64,000 bases of DNA from an uncultured Lachnospiraceae bacterium (GCA_910586555.1 CAJUJY010000008.1:1-64000), one strand, 5' to 3'; positions 17,408 to 27,527 are shown, counted from the stretch's first letter. Program-made: numbers and translations. The notes: generated from the sequence alone by a model not told the origin.

Positions 17408-17908
17408 ATGTATCAAAGTTTATTTCCAGATGACGATTATGACTCGGCATATGATATTGATTACTATAAATACTATGAAAAAGGTTACAGGGGAATACTT
17501 TTCGATGTTGACAATACATTAGTTGGACATGGTGAACCTGTAACCATAAGGGCTATCGGGTTATTTGGACAGCTTAGGGATATTGGGTTTAAAACCTGTA
17601 TTATCTCAAATAATAAAGAATACAGGGTAAAACCACTTGCAGATGCACTTGAATCAGGCTATGTATATAAAGCAGGAAAACCTTCTGCAAAAGGATATAA
17701 AGAGGGTATGCAGGTTATGGGGACTGATGCACATACCACGCTTTTTGTTGGTGACCAGATATTTACGGATATACTTGGGGCAAACAGGGCAGGCATACAT
17801 TCAGTGCTTGTAAAACCTGTTGCAAAACATGAAGAGATACAGATTGTATTAAAACGTAAGCTGGAGTATTTTATACTAAAAAAATATTATAAATCAAAAC
17901 GTAAGTAA
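17408..17908 (+). CDS. yqeG: YqeG-family HAD phosphatase
   Basis: 166 residues with the HAD motifs GILFDVDNTLVGHGE (nucleophile Asp), ISNNK (motif II) and VGDQIFTDILGANRAG (motif IV). The YqeG family is a HAD-IIIA group found throughout Firmicutes. Being attached to the rib operon, it could conceivably supply the missing dephosphorylation of the RibD product, but YqeG is usually linked to other genes, so this is a guess. Confidence 0.85.
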   Translation: MYQSLFPDDDYDSAYDIDYYKYYEKGYRGILFDVDNTLVGHGEPVTIRAIGLFGQLRDIGFKTCIISNNKEYRVKPLADALESGYVYKAGKPSAKGYKEGMQVMGTDAHTTLFVGDQIFTDILGANRAGIHSVLVKPVAKHEEIQIVLKRKLEYFILKKYYKSKRK

Positions 17909-17982
17909 ATATGTGTATTGCAGTAATTGTATATGAGTAAATTTTAAAGAAATTTAAATACCCGGTTTCTTAAATGGGTGCA

Positions 17983-18789
17983 TCAGTGTCTTAGAAGCCC
18001 ATTGCCTTTAGGTGATGGGCAGTTCACATTTACAGAATTATATAATTCTATATATTCCTTTGTTGTAAGTTCTTCTATATAATTCCTTTCAAAGTGTTTT
18101 TTAATCCCTTTTGTTTCAAGTATATCCGCTGCTTTATTATATGCAGCAGCCGCTTTTTCAATGGAGTTATAGCGTCCTATAGTAAAATTCCCATTAACAT
18201 GTATACGTGCAGTATAACAAACACCGCCCTTATATTTTTCTATAGTTACTCCCTGGTATGGATTTAAAATTTTAATATTTTCATACCGGAAGTCATAATT
18301 ATTGCCATTTACAAATAAAAAATCTTTGCCAGGCCTTGCAAAATTACGTATGCCATACCTTGATGCAATATTTACCTGCATGCCATATTCTGTAACAAAA
18401 AGATGTCCGCCACGCCGCATAATTTTATGTTCAGAATAATAAAAAAGATCATCTGCATCAAATATAAGTATGTCTTGTTCAGAAATATAGTAATAAAAAA
18501 ATTTTTTCTTTAAATATATAGGTGTCTTAATATAAATGCCATTATTCTTAAAATTAACAAGTACTATCCATTTATCAAAAGGAAGTGCTTTGCATATTCC
18601 GCCAGAATAATTATCAGGAATAAGGGTTTTATCACAATTTATAATATTTAAAGCATCAAGATAGGCATTATGGGCCTCTTTTTCATTAATAAAACTTCCA
18701 AGGCTTATATGTTTGGAACAAAATGTTACTGACGCCCTGTAATAAATACTTCCGTCTTTTTTCTTTGATTTAAAAACCCCAGGCAGCAT
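17983..18789 (-). CDS. AP2-like DNA-binding domain protein, function unknown
   Basis: 268 residues. Two segments at the ends look like AP2/integrase-arm three-strand DNA-binding units: YYRASVTFCSKHISLGSF near the N-terminus followed by an alpha-helix (EKEAHNAYLDA), and YTARIHVNGNFTIGRYNS followed by EKAAAAYNKAADI near the C-terminus. The middle contains an FLFVNGNNYDFRYENIKIL segment reminiscent of HNH-type proteins, without a complete catalytic set. The ATG at 18789 is chosen for the GGAGG five bases upstream. Such proteins resemble decayed or domesticated homing endonucleases. It is convergent with yqeG. Confidence 0.6.
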   Translation of the reverse strand: MLPGVFKSKKKDGSIYYRASVTFCSKHISLGSFINEKEAHNAYLDALNIINCDKTLIPDNYSGGICKALPFDKWIVLVNFKNNGIYIKTPIYLKKKFFYYYISEQDILIFDADDLFYYSEHKIMRRGGHLFVTEYGMQVNIASRYGIRNFARPGKDFLFVNGNNYDFRYENIKILNPYQGVTIEKYKGGVCYTARIHVNGNFTIGRYNSIEKAAAAYNKAADILETKGIKKHFERNYIEELTTKEYIELYNSVNVNCPSPKGNGLLRH

Positions 18790-19040
18790 TATTTCCTCCA
18801 ATATATATATTTATCCACATTATTGTATACTGTATTTTTCCTGTCTGTCAATAACTTTTGATAAATGCCACACGTCCGTTTCATAAACTTTTAATTATGT
18901 GTAAACAAAAGATAACTATAAATTATCTTCCTGTTTATATATTTATACATAGTTAGAAATTTATGAAACAGCCCCGATAAATACCATTTATCCCACGGCC
19001 TGAAGACTACAGGTTTTCTGTCCTGAAATTTATAAACATT

Positions 19041-19069
19041 TTGACACCACTGGTAAAAAAGTGTATAAT
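19041..19069 (+). promoter_or_regulatory. Promoter of the glnA-ANTAR-carAB operon
   Basis: A perfect TTGACA (19041-19046), a 17-bp spacer and a perfect TATAAT (19064-19069) stand 48 bp before the glnA start. This is the strongest-looking housekeeping promoter in the window. The leader to glnA is too short for a large riboswitch. Confidence 0.85.
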
Positions 19070-19117
19070 AGGAAAAATGCGTAAAACTATAATATTTACC
19101 AGATAGGAGGATATGCG

Positions 19118-20431
19118 ATGTCAAAGTATGCCAGGCAGGATATACTGGATATTATAGAGCAGGAGGACATAGAATTTATACGCCTCCAGTTTACTGATAT
19201 ATCAGGAAAGCTTAAGAATATGGCTACAACTGTTAAGCAGATTGATAAGATTTTAGACGGCCATTACAGGTTTGACTGCAAGGCCATTGACGGGTTTTCA
19301 GGTACAGGCTATGAAGAGCTTTTTCTTGTGCCTGATTTAGACACATTTGTTATTTTTCCGTGGCGTCCGCAGAATGGCAAAGTTGCACGTTTTCTTTGTG
19401 ATGTTGTAAAGCCTGATGGCACCCCTTTTGCAGGTGACGCAAGGTATATATTAAAGAAAACAGTTAAAAAAGCAAAGGACATGGGATACAGCTTTAATAC
19501 AGCTATTAAAAATGAATTTTTCCTTTTTGACATTGGGGAAAACGGAGAGCCGGCCAGTTATTCAAGTGAAAAGGGCGGCTATTTTGATGTAGGGCCTGCT
19601 GACTGTGGAGAAAATGCAAGGCGTGATATGGTGCTGTATTTATCAGATATGGATATAGGGGTTGAAACTTCATACCATTCAGATGAAGCAGCACAGCATG
19701 TACTGGATTTAGGATATGCACCTCCTCTTGAAATGGCAGATGCAATTATGACAACAAGGCTTGTAGTGCGTACTGTTGCCAAAAGGCACGGGCTCCATGC
19801 AACATTTATGCCAAAACCAAAGGTAAATGTTAAAGGTTCAGGCGCACATTATATATTTTCAATAGATAAAGATGGAAGGAATATATTTACAGATAAAGAA
19901 GACAGGTTTGGCATAAGTAAAGAAGGGTATGCTTTTATGGCAGGGATACTAAGGCATATTCCTGGAATGTCACTTATAACCAATCCTATAGTTAATTCAT
20001 ATAAAAGGCTTGTGCCAGGTTACCTTGCCCCTGTTACTGTCTGCTGGTCAGCAACAAATTTAAGCCCGCTTATAAGAATTACTTCAATAGGTTCTGATGG
20101 CGGGAGGGTTATACTAAGAAACCCTGATGGTGCCACAAACCCTTATCTTGTAATTGCATTATGCCTTGCCGCAGGAATGGATGGTATTAAAAACCAGCTT
20201 AAACCTCCTGCCTGCATGGAGGAGTTAAGTGAAGAGGAGATTAAAAATGCCGGAATGCTTCCAAGGACTTTGCATGAAGCTGTAAAGCTTTTTAAAAATG
20301 ACAGTTTTATACAGGAAGTGCTTGGCAGCCATATTTCAGGGCAGATGGTCAAAGCCAAAGATCTGGAATGGAATGAATATTGCAGCCAGGTTACATTATG
20401 GGAAACAAAACATTATCTTTCTACAATATGA
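19118..20431 (+). CDS. glnA: Glutamine synthetase, type I
   Basis: 437 residues, in the size range of the short (GSI-alpha-like) Firmicutes enzymes. Recognisable parts are the N-terminal beta-grasp with RLQFTDISGKLKNM, the metal-site segments KNEFFLFD and GVETSYHSDEAAQHV, the KGSGAHYIFS ATP/glutamate-site stretch, NSYKRLVPGYLAP and the R-x-R/NPDGATNPYL region. It makes glutamine from glutamate and ammonia. The downstream carAB genes consume glutamine, so the operon couples supply and use. AGGAGG precedes the ATG. Confidence 0.95.
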   Translation: MSKYARQDILDIIEQEDIEFIRLQFTDISGKLKNMATTVKQIDKILDGHYRFDCKAIDGFSGTGYEELFLVPDLDTFVIFPWRPQNGKVARFLCDVVKPDGTPFAGDARYILKKTVKKAKDMGYSFNTAIKNEFFLFDIGENGEPASYSSEKGGYFDVGPADCGENARRDMVLYLSDMDIGVETSYHSDEAAQHVLDLGYAPPLEMADAIMTTRLVVRTVAKRHGLHATFMPKPKVNVKGSGAHYIFSIDKDGRNIFTDKEDRFGISKEGYAFMAGILRHIPGMSLITNPIVNSYKRLVPGYLAPVTVCWSATNLSPLIRITSIGSDGGRVILRNPDGATNPYLVIALCLAAGMDGIKNQLKPPACMEELSEEEIKNAGMLPRTLHEAVKLFKNDSFIQEVLGSHISGQMVKAKDLEWNEYCSQVTLWETKHYLSTI

Positions 20432-20464
20432 CATTAGCCAGGCTTTATGGACAGGAGGTTTTGC

Positions 20465-21022
20465 ATGTCTGCAATAATAGTTGCATTTCCAAAACTAGAA
20501 GATGCTAAGAAGTTAAGTAAACTTCTTATTAGAAATGGTTATGATGTAAACCTGGCCTGTGACAGTGGTGCACAGACTGTTAATGCAGTAAACAACCTGG
20601 ATGGGGGGATAGTTATATGTGGGTATAAATTTACTGATATGCACTATTCTGAGATAAATAATTATCTGCCTGAAGGTTTCCAGATGCTGCTTCTTGCCTC
20701 ACCTGCAAAACTTGCAGACTGTGACGGGAATATCATGTGTCTTTCCATGCCTTTTAAGGTGCATGATTTATTAGATACACTGGAAACAATGATGATACAG
20801 TATAACCGCTGGCACAGCAAGCAGAAAAACAAGCCAAAGAAAAGAACAGAAAATGATAAAAAAATAATTATGGCAGCAAAAGAGCTTTTAATGGAGCGTA
20901 ATAATATGACAGAAAGTGAAGCACACCGGTATATACAGAAAATTAGCATGGACAGTGCAACCAATATGGCAGAAACTGCCCAGATGATAATAGAACTAAA
21001 CGGAAAGGAATGGGAATTATAG
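20465..21022 (+). CDS. ANTAR-domain response regulator (antiterminator type)
   Basis: 185 residues: an N-terminal degenerate receiver-like domain (MSAIIVAFPKLEDAKKLSKL) and a C-terminal ANTAR helical domain (NDKKIIMAAKELLMERNNMT, then ESEAHRYIQKISMDSATNMA). ANTAR proteins bind paired RNA hairpins to prevent termination. The canonical phospho-acceptor aspartate is not evident, so it may be controlled by a ligand or partner. The ATG at 20465 follows GGAGG. ANTAR genes next to glnA are a recurring theme in Clostridia. Only one nucleotide separates it from carA. Confidence 0.85.
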   Translation: MSAIIVAFPKLEDAKKLSKLLIRNGYDVNLACDSGAQTVNAVNNLDGGIVICGYKFTDMHYSEINNYLPEGFQMLLLASPAKLADCDGNIMCLSMPFKVHDLLDTLETMMIQYNRWHSKQKNKPKKRTENDKKIIMAAKELLMERNNMTESEAHRYIQKISMDSATNMAETAQMIIELNGKEWEL

Positions 21023-21023
21023 T

Positions 21024-22124
21024 ATGAAGGCGTTTCTTATTTTAGAAGATGGAACCATATTTGAAGGCAAAAGCATTGGTGCAGTAAAGGAGGTTATTTC
21101 TGAAATAGTTTTTAATACATCAATGACAGGTTACCTGGAGGTGCTTACAGACCCAAGTTATGCAGGACAGGCTGTAACTATGACATATCCGCTTATAGGC
21201 AATTATGGCATAGCATATGAAGATATGGAGTCGTTTAAAGGCTGGCCTGACGGGTTTATAGTGAGGGAGGTTTCCCGTATGCCAAGTAATTTCCGTTCAG
21301 AAGATACTATACAGCATTTTCTTGAGAAAAATAATATTCCTGGCATCTGTTCCATAGATACACGTGCACTTGTGAAAATACTGCGTGAAAAGGGTACTAT
21401 GAATGGAATGATTACAACTAATGAAAATTATAACCTTAATGAAATAATTCCTAAGCTTAAAGAATATAAAGTTACAGGTGTTGTAGAAAAGGTTTCATGT
21501 AAAGACAAACAAGAATATGTCCCTGGTGACCTTGGTTCTGTAAAGGCAGAAGCAGACAAAAATATTGTAGTAATTGATGTGGGTACTAAGAAAAATATTA
21601 TACGCTGCCTTTTAAACAGGGGCTGTAATGTAACTGTATATCCATGCAATTTTAATGCGGATGAAGTAATAGCGGCAAAGCCTGACGGAATAATGATTAC
21701 AAACGGCCCTGGTGACCCGGCAGAATGTACTTCTATTATAGGGCAGGTAAGGATACTTGCAGATTCAGGAATCCCTATTTTTGCTATATGTCTTGGACAC
21801 CAGCTTATGGCACTTGCACATGGTGCAAAGACTTATAAGATGAAATATGGGCACAGGGGGGCAAACCACCCTGTTAAAAACCTTGAAACAGGTAAAGTAT
21901 ATATATCATCACAGAACCATGGGTATGTAGTTGATATTTCTTCCATAGATACAGATATTGCAAAACCATGGTTTATTAATGTAAATGACGGCACAGCAGA
22001 GGGGCTTTGTTATACTGGCAAACCTGTTAAAACTGTACAGTTCCACCCAGAAGCAAATGCTGGCCCAAAGGACTCAGAACTGCTGTTTGATGAATTTATG
22101 AAGATGACAGGAGGAAATAAATAA
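21024..22124 (+). CDS. carA: Carbamoyl-phosphate synthase small subunit
   Basis: 366 residues. The N-terminal CarA domain is followed by a class I glutamine amidotransferase with the nucleophile elbow FAICLGHQL and the catalytic FHPEA histidine/glutamate. It hydrolyses glutamine and channels ammonia to CarB. The gene sits within the glnA operon, and its TAA overlaps the carB ATG (TAATG). Confidence 0.96.
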   Translation: MKAFLILEDGTIFEGKSIGAVKEVISEIVFNTSMTGYLEVLTDPSYAGQAVTMTYPLIGNYGIAYEDMESFKGWPDGFIVREVSRMPSNFRSEDTIQHFLEKNNIPGICSIDTRALVKILREKGTMNGMITTNENYNLNEIIPKLKEYKVTGVVEKVSCKDKQEYVPGDLGSVKAEADKNIVVIDVGTKKNIIRCLLNRGCNVTVYPCNFNADEVIAAKPDGIMITNGPGDPAECTSIIGQVRILADSGIPIFAICLGHQLMALAHGAKTYKMKYGHRGANHPVKNLETGKVYISSQNHGYVVDISSIDTDIAKPWFINVNDGTAEGLCYTGKPVKTVQFHPEANAGPKDSELLFDEFMKMTGGNK

Positions 22125-25100
22125 TGCCAAAAATTGATGGAATTAAAAGGGTATTAGTAATTGGTTCAGGGCCTATTGTAATCGGCCAGGCAGCAGAATT
22201 TGATTATGCAGGCACACAGGCATGCCGTTCACTTAAAGAAGAAGGGATGGAAGTTATACTTGTAAATTCCAATCCTGCAACTATTATGACAGATAAAGAC
22301 ATTGCAGATAAGGTTTATATTGAACCCCTTACTGTAGATGTATTACAGCATATTATTGAAATTGAAAAACCCGACAGCCTTCTTCCAAATATGGGCGGGC
22401 AGGCAGGACTTAACCTTGGAATGGAACTTGCGGAATCAGGTTTCCTTGACAGCCACGGTGTAAAACTTCTTGGAACTACAGCAGAAACTATCCGAAATGC
22501 AGAGGGACGCCAGGAATTTAAGGATCTTATGGAGAGGATTGGTGAGCCATGTGCAACTTCAGAACTTGTAGAAAATATTGAAGATGGCATAGATTTTGCC
22601 AATAAAACAGGATACCCTGTGGTACTGCGCCCGGCTTATACACTTGGAGGTTCAGGCGGCGGCATTGCTAATAATGAAGAAGAGCTTGTGGAAATATTAA
22701 CAAACGGGCTAAGGCTTTCACGTGTAGGACAGGTGCTTGTAGAACGCTGCATTGCTGGCTGGAAGGAAATTGAGTATGAAGTAATGCGTGACAGCAATGG
22801 CACATGTATTACAGTCTGCAACATGGAAAACCTTGACCCTGTTGGTGTCCATACGGGTGACAGTATTGTAGTTGCGCCTTCGCAGACACTTTCTGACAAG
22901 GAATACCAGATGTTACGTACATCTGCACTTAAAATAATAGATGAACTTGGAATTACTGGTGGCTGTAATGTGCAGTTTGCACTGCATCCGTCATCATTTG
23001 AATATATTGTAATAGAAGTAAACCCACGTGTCAGCCGTTCTTCTGCACTTGCTTCCAAAGCAACAGGCTACCCTATAGCCAAAGTGTCAGCAAAAATTGC
23101 ACTTGGGTATACACTTGATGAAATACCAAATGCAGTTACAGGCAAGACATATGCAAGTTTTGAACCAGCACTTGATTATGTTGTAGTAAAAATACCACGC
23201 CTTCCATTTGATAAATTTATAAAAGCTAAAAGGACACTTACCACGCAGATGAAGGCAACAGGCGAAGTTATGAGTATATGCACCAACTTTGAAGGGGCAC
23301 TTATGAAAGCCCTGCGTTCACTTGAACAGCATGTGGACAGCCTTGAAGGAAGCGCCTATAAAGATAATACTACAGAAGAAATAGAAGAAATGCTCCATAT
23401 AATTGATGACCGCCGTATTTTCGTTGTGGCAGAGGCTATAAGGCGTGGCGTACCATATGAAAAAATCCATGAAATAACAATGATTGATGAGTGGTTTATT
23501 GATAAAATTGCAATACTTGCAGAAATGGAAGAGAAACTAAAAAATACAAAATCATTAGACAGGGAACTTTTATATGAAGCAAAACGCCTTGAATTTCCAG
23601 ATTGTGTAATTGCAGAATGGACAGGGAAAACAGAAAAGGAAATTAAAGAACTGCGTTATAAATGGGGTATTATTGCAGCATTTAAAATGGTTGACACATG
23701 TGCTGCGGAATTTGCATCAGAAACGCCGTATTATTATAGCTGCTTTGATGGTTTAAATGAAGTAAATGGGACTTCTGGCAAGAAGAAAATTATGGTGCTT
23801 GGTTCAGGGCCTATACGTATTGGACAGGGAATTGAATTTGACTATTGTTCAGTACACAGTGTATGGGCACTTAGAAATGAAGGCTATGAAACAATTATAG
23901 TTAATAATAACCCTGAAACCGTAAGTACAGACTTTGATATAGCCGACAAGCTTTATTTTGAACCACTTACACCAGAAGATGTAGAAAACATTGTGCACCT
24001 TGAAAACCCTGATGGGGCAGTAGTACAGTTTGGCGGGCAGACAGCCATTAAACTTACAGAAGCACTTATGAAAATGGGTGTTAAAATCCTTGGGACAAGT
24101 GCGGAAAATGTTGATGCTGCGGAAGACCGGGAACTTTTTGATGAAATACTTGAAAAATGCTGTATACCAAGGCCAAAAGGACATACTGTATTTACAACAG
24201 AGGAAGCATTAAAAGCAGCTAACGGATTAGGCTACCCTGTGCTTGTAAGGCCCTCATATGTACTTGGCGGGCAGGGCATGAAGATAGCAGTTTCAGATAA
24301 TGATATTAAAGAGTATATGGCAATAATCAACCGTTACCACCAGGAACACCCTATACTTGTGGATAAATACCTTATGGGCAAAGAGGTTGAAGTTGATGCA
24401 ATATGTGACGGGGAAGATATCCTTATCCCTGGCATAATGGAACACGTGGAACGTGCAGGCGTACATTCAGGTGACAGCATTTCCATATACCCGGCACAGT
24501 CACTTCCAGAGAAAATACAAAAGGTTATAGTTGATTATACAGGCAAACTTGCACGTTCACTTAATGTAATTGGTCTTATAAATATACAGTTTATTGTATA
24601 TAATGGCGATGTATATGTAATAGAAGTAAACCCGCGCTCAAGCCGTACAGTGCCATATATAAGCAAGGTTACAGGAATACCAGTAGTAGATCTTGCATCA
24701 CGTGTAATACTTGGCGCAAAGATTAAAGATTTAGAATATGGTACAGGGCTTGCACCAAAATCAGATTACCTTGCAATAAAAATGCCAGTATTTTCATTTG
24801 AAAAACTGCGTGGTGCAGAGATAAGCCTTGGGCCTGAAATGAAATCCACAGGTGAGTGTCTTGGCATATCAGACAAATTTAATGAAGCATTGTATAAAGC
24901 ATTCCTTGGTGCAGGGATAGACCTTCCAAAATACAAAAAAATGATACTTACTGTAAAGGATGCAGATAAACTTGAAGCCGTTGGCATAGCAAAGCGCTTT
25001 AAAAAACTTGGCTATGATATATTTGCAACCAGAAGCACAGCAAGGGTGTTAAATGAAAACGGGGTACTTGCAATACCAATTAACCGTATAAACGAAGAGG

Positions 25101-25330
25101 CACCTACCCTTATGGATCTGCTGCTTGAACACCAGATTGACCTTGTAGTTGATACCCCGACTTATGACGATAAATTAAAAGATGGTTTTATAATACGCCG
25201 TACAGCAATAGAAACAGGCGTAACATGCTTAACATCACTTGATACGGCAGCAGCACTTTTAACAAGCCTTGAAAACTCGGATAAAGGGCATCTGTCGGTT
25301 GTTGATATAACATCTATAAACAAAAGGTAA
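22124..25330 (+). CDS. carB: Carbamoyl-phosphate synthase large subunit
   Basis: 1068 residues, full length. Two ATP-grasp halves are present: the first starts KRVLVIGSGPIVIGQAAEFD and the second repeats it as KIMVLGSGPIRIGQGIEFD near residue 555. The C-terminal MGS-like allosteric domain follows (KKLGYDIFATRSTARVL). It makes carbamoyl phosphate for pyrimidine and arginine synthesis. It overlaps carA by one base. No downstream terminator is obvious in the following 180 bases. Confidence 0.97.
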   Translation: MPKIDGIKRVLVIGSGPIVIGQAAEFDYAGTQACRSLKEEGMEVILVNSNPATIMTDKDIADKVYIEPLTVDVLQHIIEIEKPDSLLPNMGGQAGLNLGMELAESGFLDSHGVKLLGTTAETIRNAEGRQEFKDLMERIGEPCATSELVENIEDGIDFANKTGYPVVLRPAYTLGGSGGGIANNEEELVEILTNGLRLSRVGQVLVERCIAGWKEIEYEVMRDSNGTCITVCNMENLDPVGVHTGDSIVVAPSQTLSDKEYQMLRTSALKIIDELGITGGCNVQFALHPSSFEYIVIEVNPRVSRSSALASKATGYPIAKVSAKIALGYTLDEIPNAVTGKTYASFEPALDYVVVKIPRLPFDKFIKAKRTLTTQMKATGEVMSICTNFEGALMKALRSLEQHVDSLEGSAYKDNTTEEIEEMLHIIDDRRIFVVAEAIRRGVPYEKIHEITMIDEWFIDKIAILAEMEEKLKNTKSLDRELLYEAKRLEFPDCVIAEWTGKTEKEIKELRYKWGIIAAFKMVDTCAAEFASETPYYYSCFDGLNEVNGTSGKKKIMVLGSGPIRIGQGIEFDYCSVHSVWALRNEGYETIIVNNNPETVSTDFDIADKLYFEPLTPEDVENIVHLENPDGAVVQFGGQTAIKLTEALMKMGVKILGTSAENVDAAEDRELFDEILEKCCIPRPKGHTVFTTEEALKAANGLGYPVLVRPSYVLGGQGMKIAVSDNDIKEYMAIINRYHQEHPILVDKYLMGKEVEVDAICDGEDILIPGIMEHVERAGVHSGDSISIYPAQSLPEKIQKVIVDYTGKLARSLNVIGLINIQFIVYNGDVYVIEVNPRSSRTVPYISKVTGIPVVDLASRVILGAKIKDLEYGTGLAPKSDYLAIKMPVFSFEKLRGAEISLGPEMKSTGECLGISDKFNEALYKAFLGAGIDLPKYKKMILTVKDADKLEAVGIAKRFKKLGYDIFATRSTARVLNENGVLAIPINRINEEAPTLMDLLLEHQIDLVVDTPTYDDKLKDGFIIRRTAIETGVTCLTSLDTAAALLTSLENSDKGHLSVVDITSINKR

Positions 25331-25587
25331 ATTATAACCAGGAAACAAACAACTAGTCCTATATCCAATTTACAGGATTTTAGCTGGCCATATGATAAAC
25401 AGTAAAGGTGATGGCAGAAGGGCAATATTATGATACTGTTCTGGTACATTTATGTTACAAAACTGAGGTTAAAAAGAATTAATATAAATGCTAAAGATTT
25501 GTAACATTTATGTGCTACCATATGGAATGTATGTCTGGTATTATAATAAAAACAGGATTGGCTAATTCTGGGAAAGGCTGGTTTATA

Positions 25588-26925
25588 ATGAAAAAGTTAT
25601 ATAAAATATTAGCTATTATAGGTGCAGCAGGCACATGTGCCTTTGCAACCCTTGGCGGTGTATATGCTTTTAATTATTATACAAAACAGGAAGAGGCAAA
25701 GGCAGCAGCGGCTGAACTTAAGCGGCGTGAAGGAATTGTAGAAAGTTACAGTGAAGTTTCTTATGGCAATAAAATGTTTGATGGCATAGATTTATCTGGC
25801 ATGACCATAGAAGAGATTTCAGGCACGCTTAAATCAGGAAGCAAGGTTTACAAAGACAGAAAAGTAAAATTAACCGTTGATGGCAAAAAATACACCTGTT
25901 CCATGAAAAAGCTTGGGGAAGATATTTTTTACAAAACTTCTGATGGTTCAAAATTCCAGCTTGGGGAAGAAGAAGAAATTGCTGGAATTATTGTAAATAT
26001 GGATAAAGACAGAACCATGCAGGAGCAGTATGGCATTATTAATGGTGAAAACAGCCCTTCAGAATATTCTGTTAAAATAAAGTGTAAATATAATAAAAAG
26101 AAACTGGAAAAACTTATTGGAAAGCTTAGTGAAAACCATGTAAAACCTGTTACCAATGCACGTATCAATAAAGATGGAAGCATTACTAAACAGGAAGAAG
26201 GAAGGGCACTTAAGCTGGATAAAATTAAAAAAGGCCTTAAAAAATACCTGCAATCAGAAAGCAAAAAGAATTATAAAGCAGAGTATGCTACTACTTCTGT
26301 TAAACCTGAATGGAAAAAAGAAGACCTTAAAAGAATTAATACTGTTATAAGTGAATTTTCTACAAGCTTTGTAAGTTCTTCAAGCAGGGGGCACAATATC
26401 CAGGTCGGGGCTTCCCGCATTAATGGTACATTCCTTCTGCCTGGTGAAAGGATATCTTTCGACCAGGCTATACATGACAGTTCAGACGGACAGGGTTTTA
26501 TGGCGGCTGGTTCTTACCTTAATGGTGAAGTAGTGCAGACAGAGGGCGGCGGCATATGCCAGGTGTCAACTACTGCTTATAATGCTTTGCTGCTTGCAGG
26601 CATAATACCTGTAAGAAGGCTTCCACACAGCATGACTGTACATTATGTACCAATCGGGCTTGATGCGGCAATTTCAGAAGGTGTTAAAGACCTTATAGTT
26701 GAAAATACCTATGATGTGCCAATTATTATAAAGGCATTTACACAAGGAAATACACTTACATTCCAGATAGTATCATATAAAGGCGTGCTTGGGGATTACA
26801 GTTACAAACCACGTTCAGTACCGCTTTCAAGCCTTAAAGCAGAAGCATACCTTGATATATATAAAAATGGAAAACTTAAAGAATCAAAGTTCCTTCATAC
26901 TGATACATACAGGGAGGAAAATTAA
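25588..26925 (+). CDS. VanW-family protein with YoaR-like domain
   Basis: About 445 residues from the ATG at 25588. One N-terminal membrane anchor (KKLYKILAIIGAAGTCAFAT) is followed by a putative peptidoglycan-binding YoaR-like region and a VanW domain near the C-terminus (GGGICQVSTTAYNALLLAGI, RRLPHSMTVHYVPIGLDAAI). VanW proteins are cell-surface proteins of unknown biochemical role, first seen in vancomycin-resistance clusters but widespread in Clostridia. No van genes are nearby, so this is not evidence of resistance. The upstream in-frame extension to 25510 lacks a ribosome site and signal-like start. Confidence 0.85.
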   Translation: MKKLYKILAIIGAAGTCAFATLGGVYAFNYYTKQEEAKAAAAELKRREGIVESYSEVSYGNKMFDGIDLSGMTIEEISGTLKSGSKVYKDRKVKLTVDGKKYTCSMKKLGEDIFYKTSDGSKFQLGEEEEIAGIIVNMDKDRTMQEQYGIINGENSPSEYSVKIKCKYNKKKLEKLIGKLSENHVKPVTNARINKDGSITKQEEGRALKLDKIKKGLKKYLQSESKKNYKAEYATTSVKPEWKKEDLKRINTVISEFSTSFVSSSSRGHNIQVGASRINGTFLLPGERISFDQAIHDSSDGQGFMAAGSYLNGEVVQTEGGGICQVSTTAYNALLLAGIIPVRRLPHSMTVHYVPIGLDAAISEGVKDLIVENTYDVPIIIKAFTQGNTLTFQIVSYKGVLGDYSYKPRSVPLSSLKAEAYLDIYKNGKLKESKFLHTDTYREEN

Positions 26926-26965
26926 ATAAAATATGCATAATAATGTTATTATATAAAACTGGCAT

Positions 26966-27003
26966 GAAAAAAGAAACCCTTACAAGTGGGTTTCTTTTTT
27001 TAT
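26966..27003 (+). terminator. Terminator after the VanW gene (probably bidirectional)
   Basis: AAAAAAGAAACCC / GGGTTTCTTTTTT forms a strong stem with a short loop and is followed by a T-run on the plus strand and preceded by an A-run, so it can also end transcription of the convergent BlaI-type gene. Confidence 0.85.
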
Positions 27004-27027
27004 ATAGTACTTTGTAATTACCTGTTA

Positions 27028-27450
27028 TTATGAAGTCTTTTTATTATAATTGCTTATAAGTTCTTCTATCTGTTTAATATCCTCTTTTATCTTTTCAGGA
27101 TCTTCTTCTGTATCTAAAAGTGCTGATAATATAGATACTTTAGAAACCTTTTTGCTTAATGACTGGTATTCAGAAGTCATTTTAAATAATAAGAATTCTT
27201 CCTGTGTAACCATTGATTTATAGCTGCGTGTAAGTACAGTGCCGCTATAAACAATATCAGCAACTTCAATCAGGTTGTTCTTAAGTAATTTCCTAAGTAC
27301 TGCCTGTACTGTGTTCATTGTAAGTTCAGGTTTAGCCTTGACAATTAAAGCAGCAGTCTTAGGTTCTTCGCTGTCCCATAAGATGTTCATGACATCCATA
27401 TCCCTTTTTGTAAGGTTGATGTTAATGATTTGTTTACGTTTTTGCTTCAT
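27028..27450 (-). CDS. BlaI/MecI-family repressor
   Basis: 140 residues. The N-terminal winged helix reads NLTKRDMDVMNILWDSEEP, then ELTMNTVQAVLRKLLKNNLI, typical of BlaI/MecI; the C-terminal helices would dimerise. These repressors are usually relieved by a BlaR1-type membrane protease, but no such gene or beta-lactamase is adjacent. The promoter (27528-27568) carries a repeated GCAATTAC motif that could be its own operator. This is the last clearly chromosomal gene before the prophage. Confidence 0.8.
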   Translation of the reverse strand: MKQKRKQIININLTKRDMDVMNILWDSEEPKTAALIVKAKPELTMNTVQAVLRKLLKNNLIEVADIVYSGTVLTRSYKSMVTQEEFLLFKMTSEYQSLSKKVSKVSILSALLDTEEDPEKIKEDIKQIEELISNYNKKTS

Positions 27451-27527
27451 AGTTTATCTCTCCTTTAACTTTGGTTGATAATAAATAAGTAATATAAAAA
27501 TCCACCCTATTAACGCTAAATATTATG

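Noticed and set aside
25588..26925. VanW gene as evidence of glycopeptide resistance
   Set aside because: VanW domains are widespread in Clostridia without resistance; no vanHAX-type ligase or reductase is nearby.
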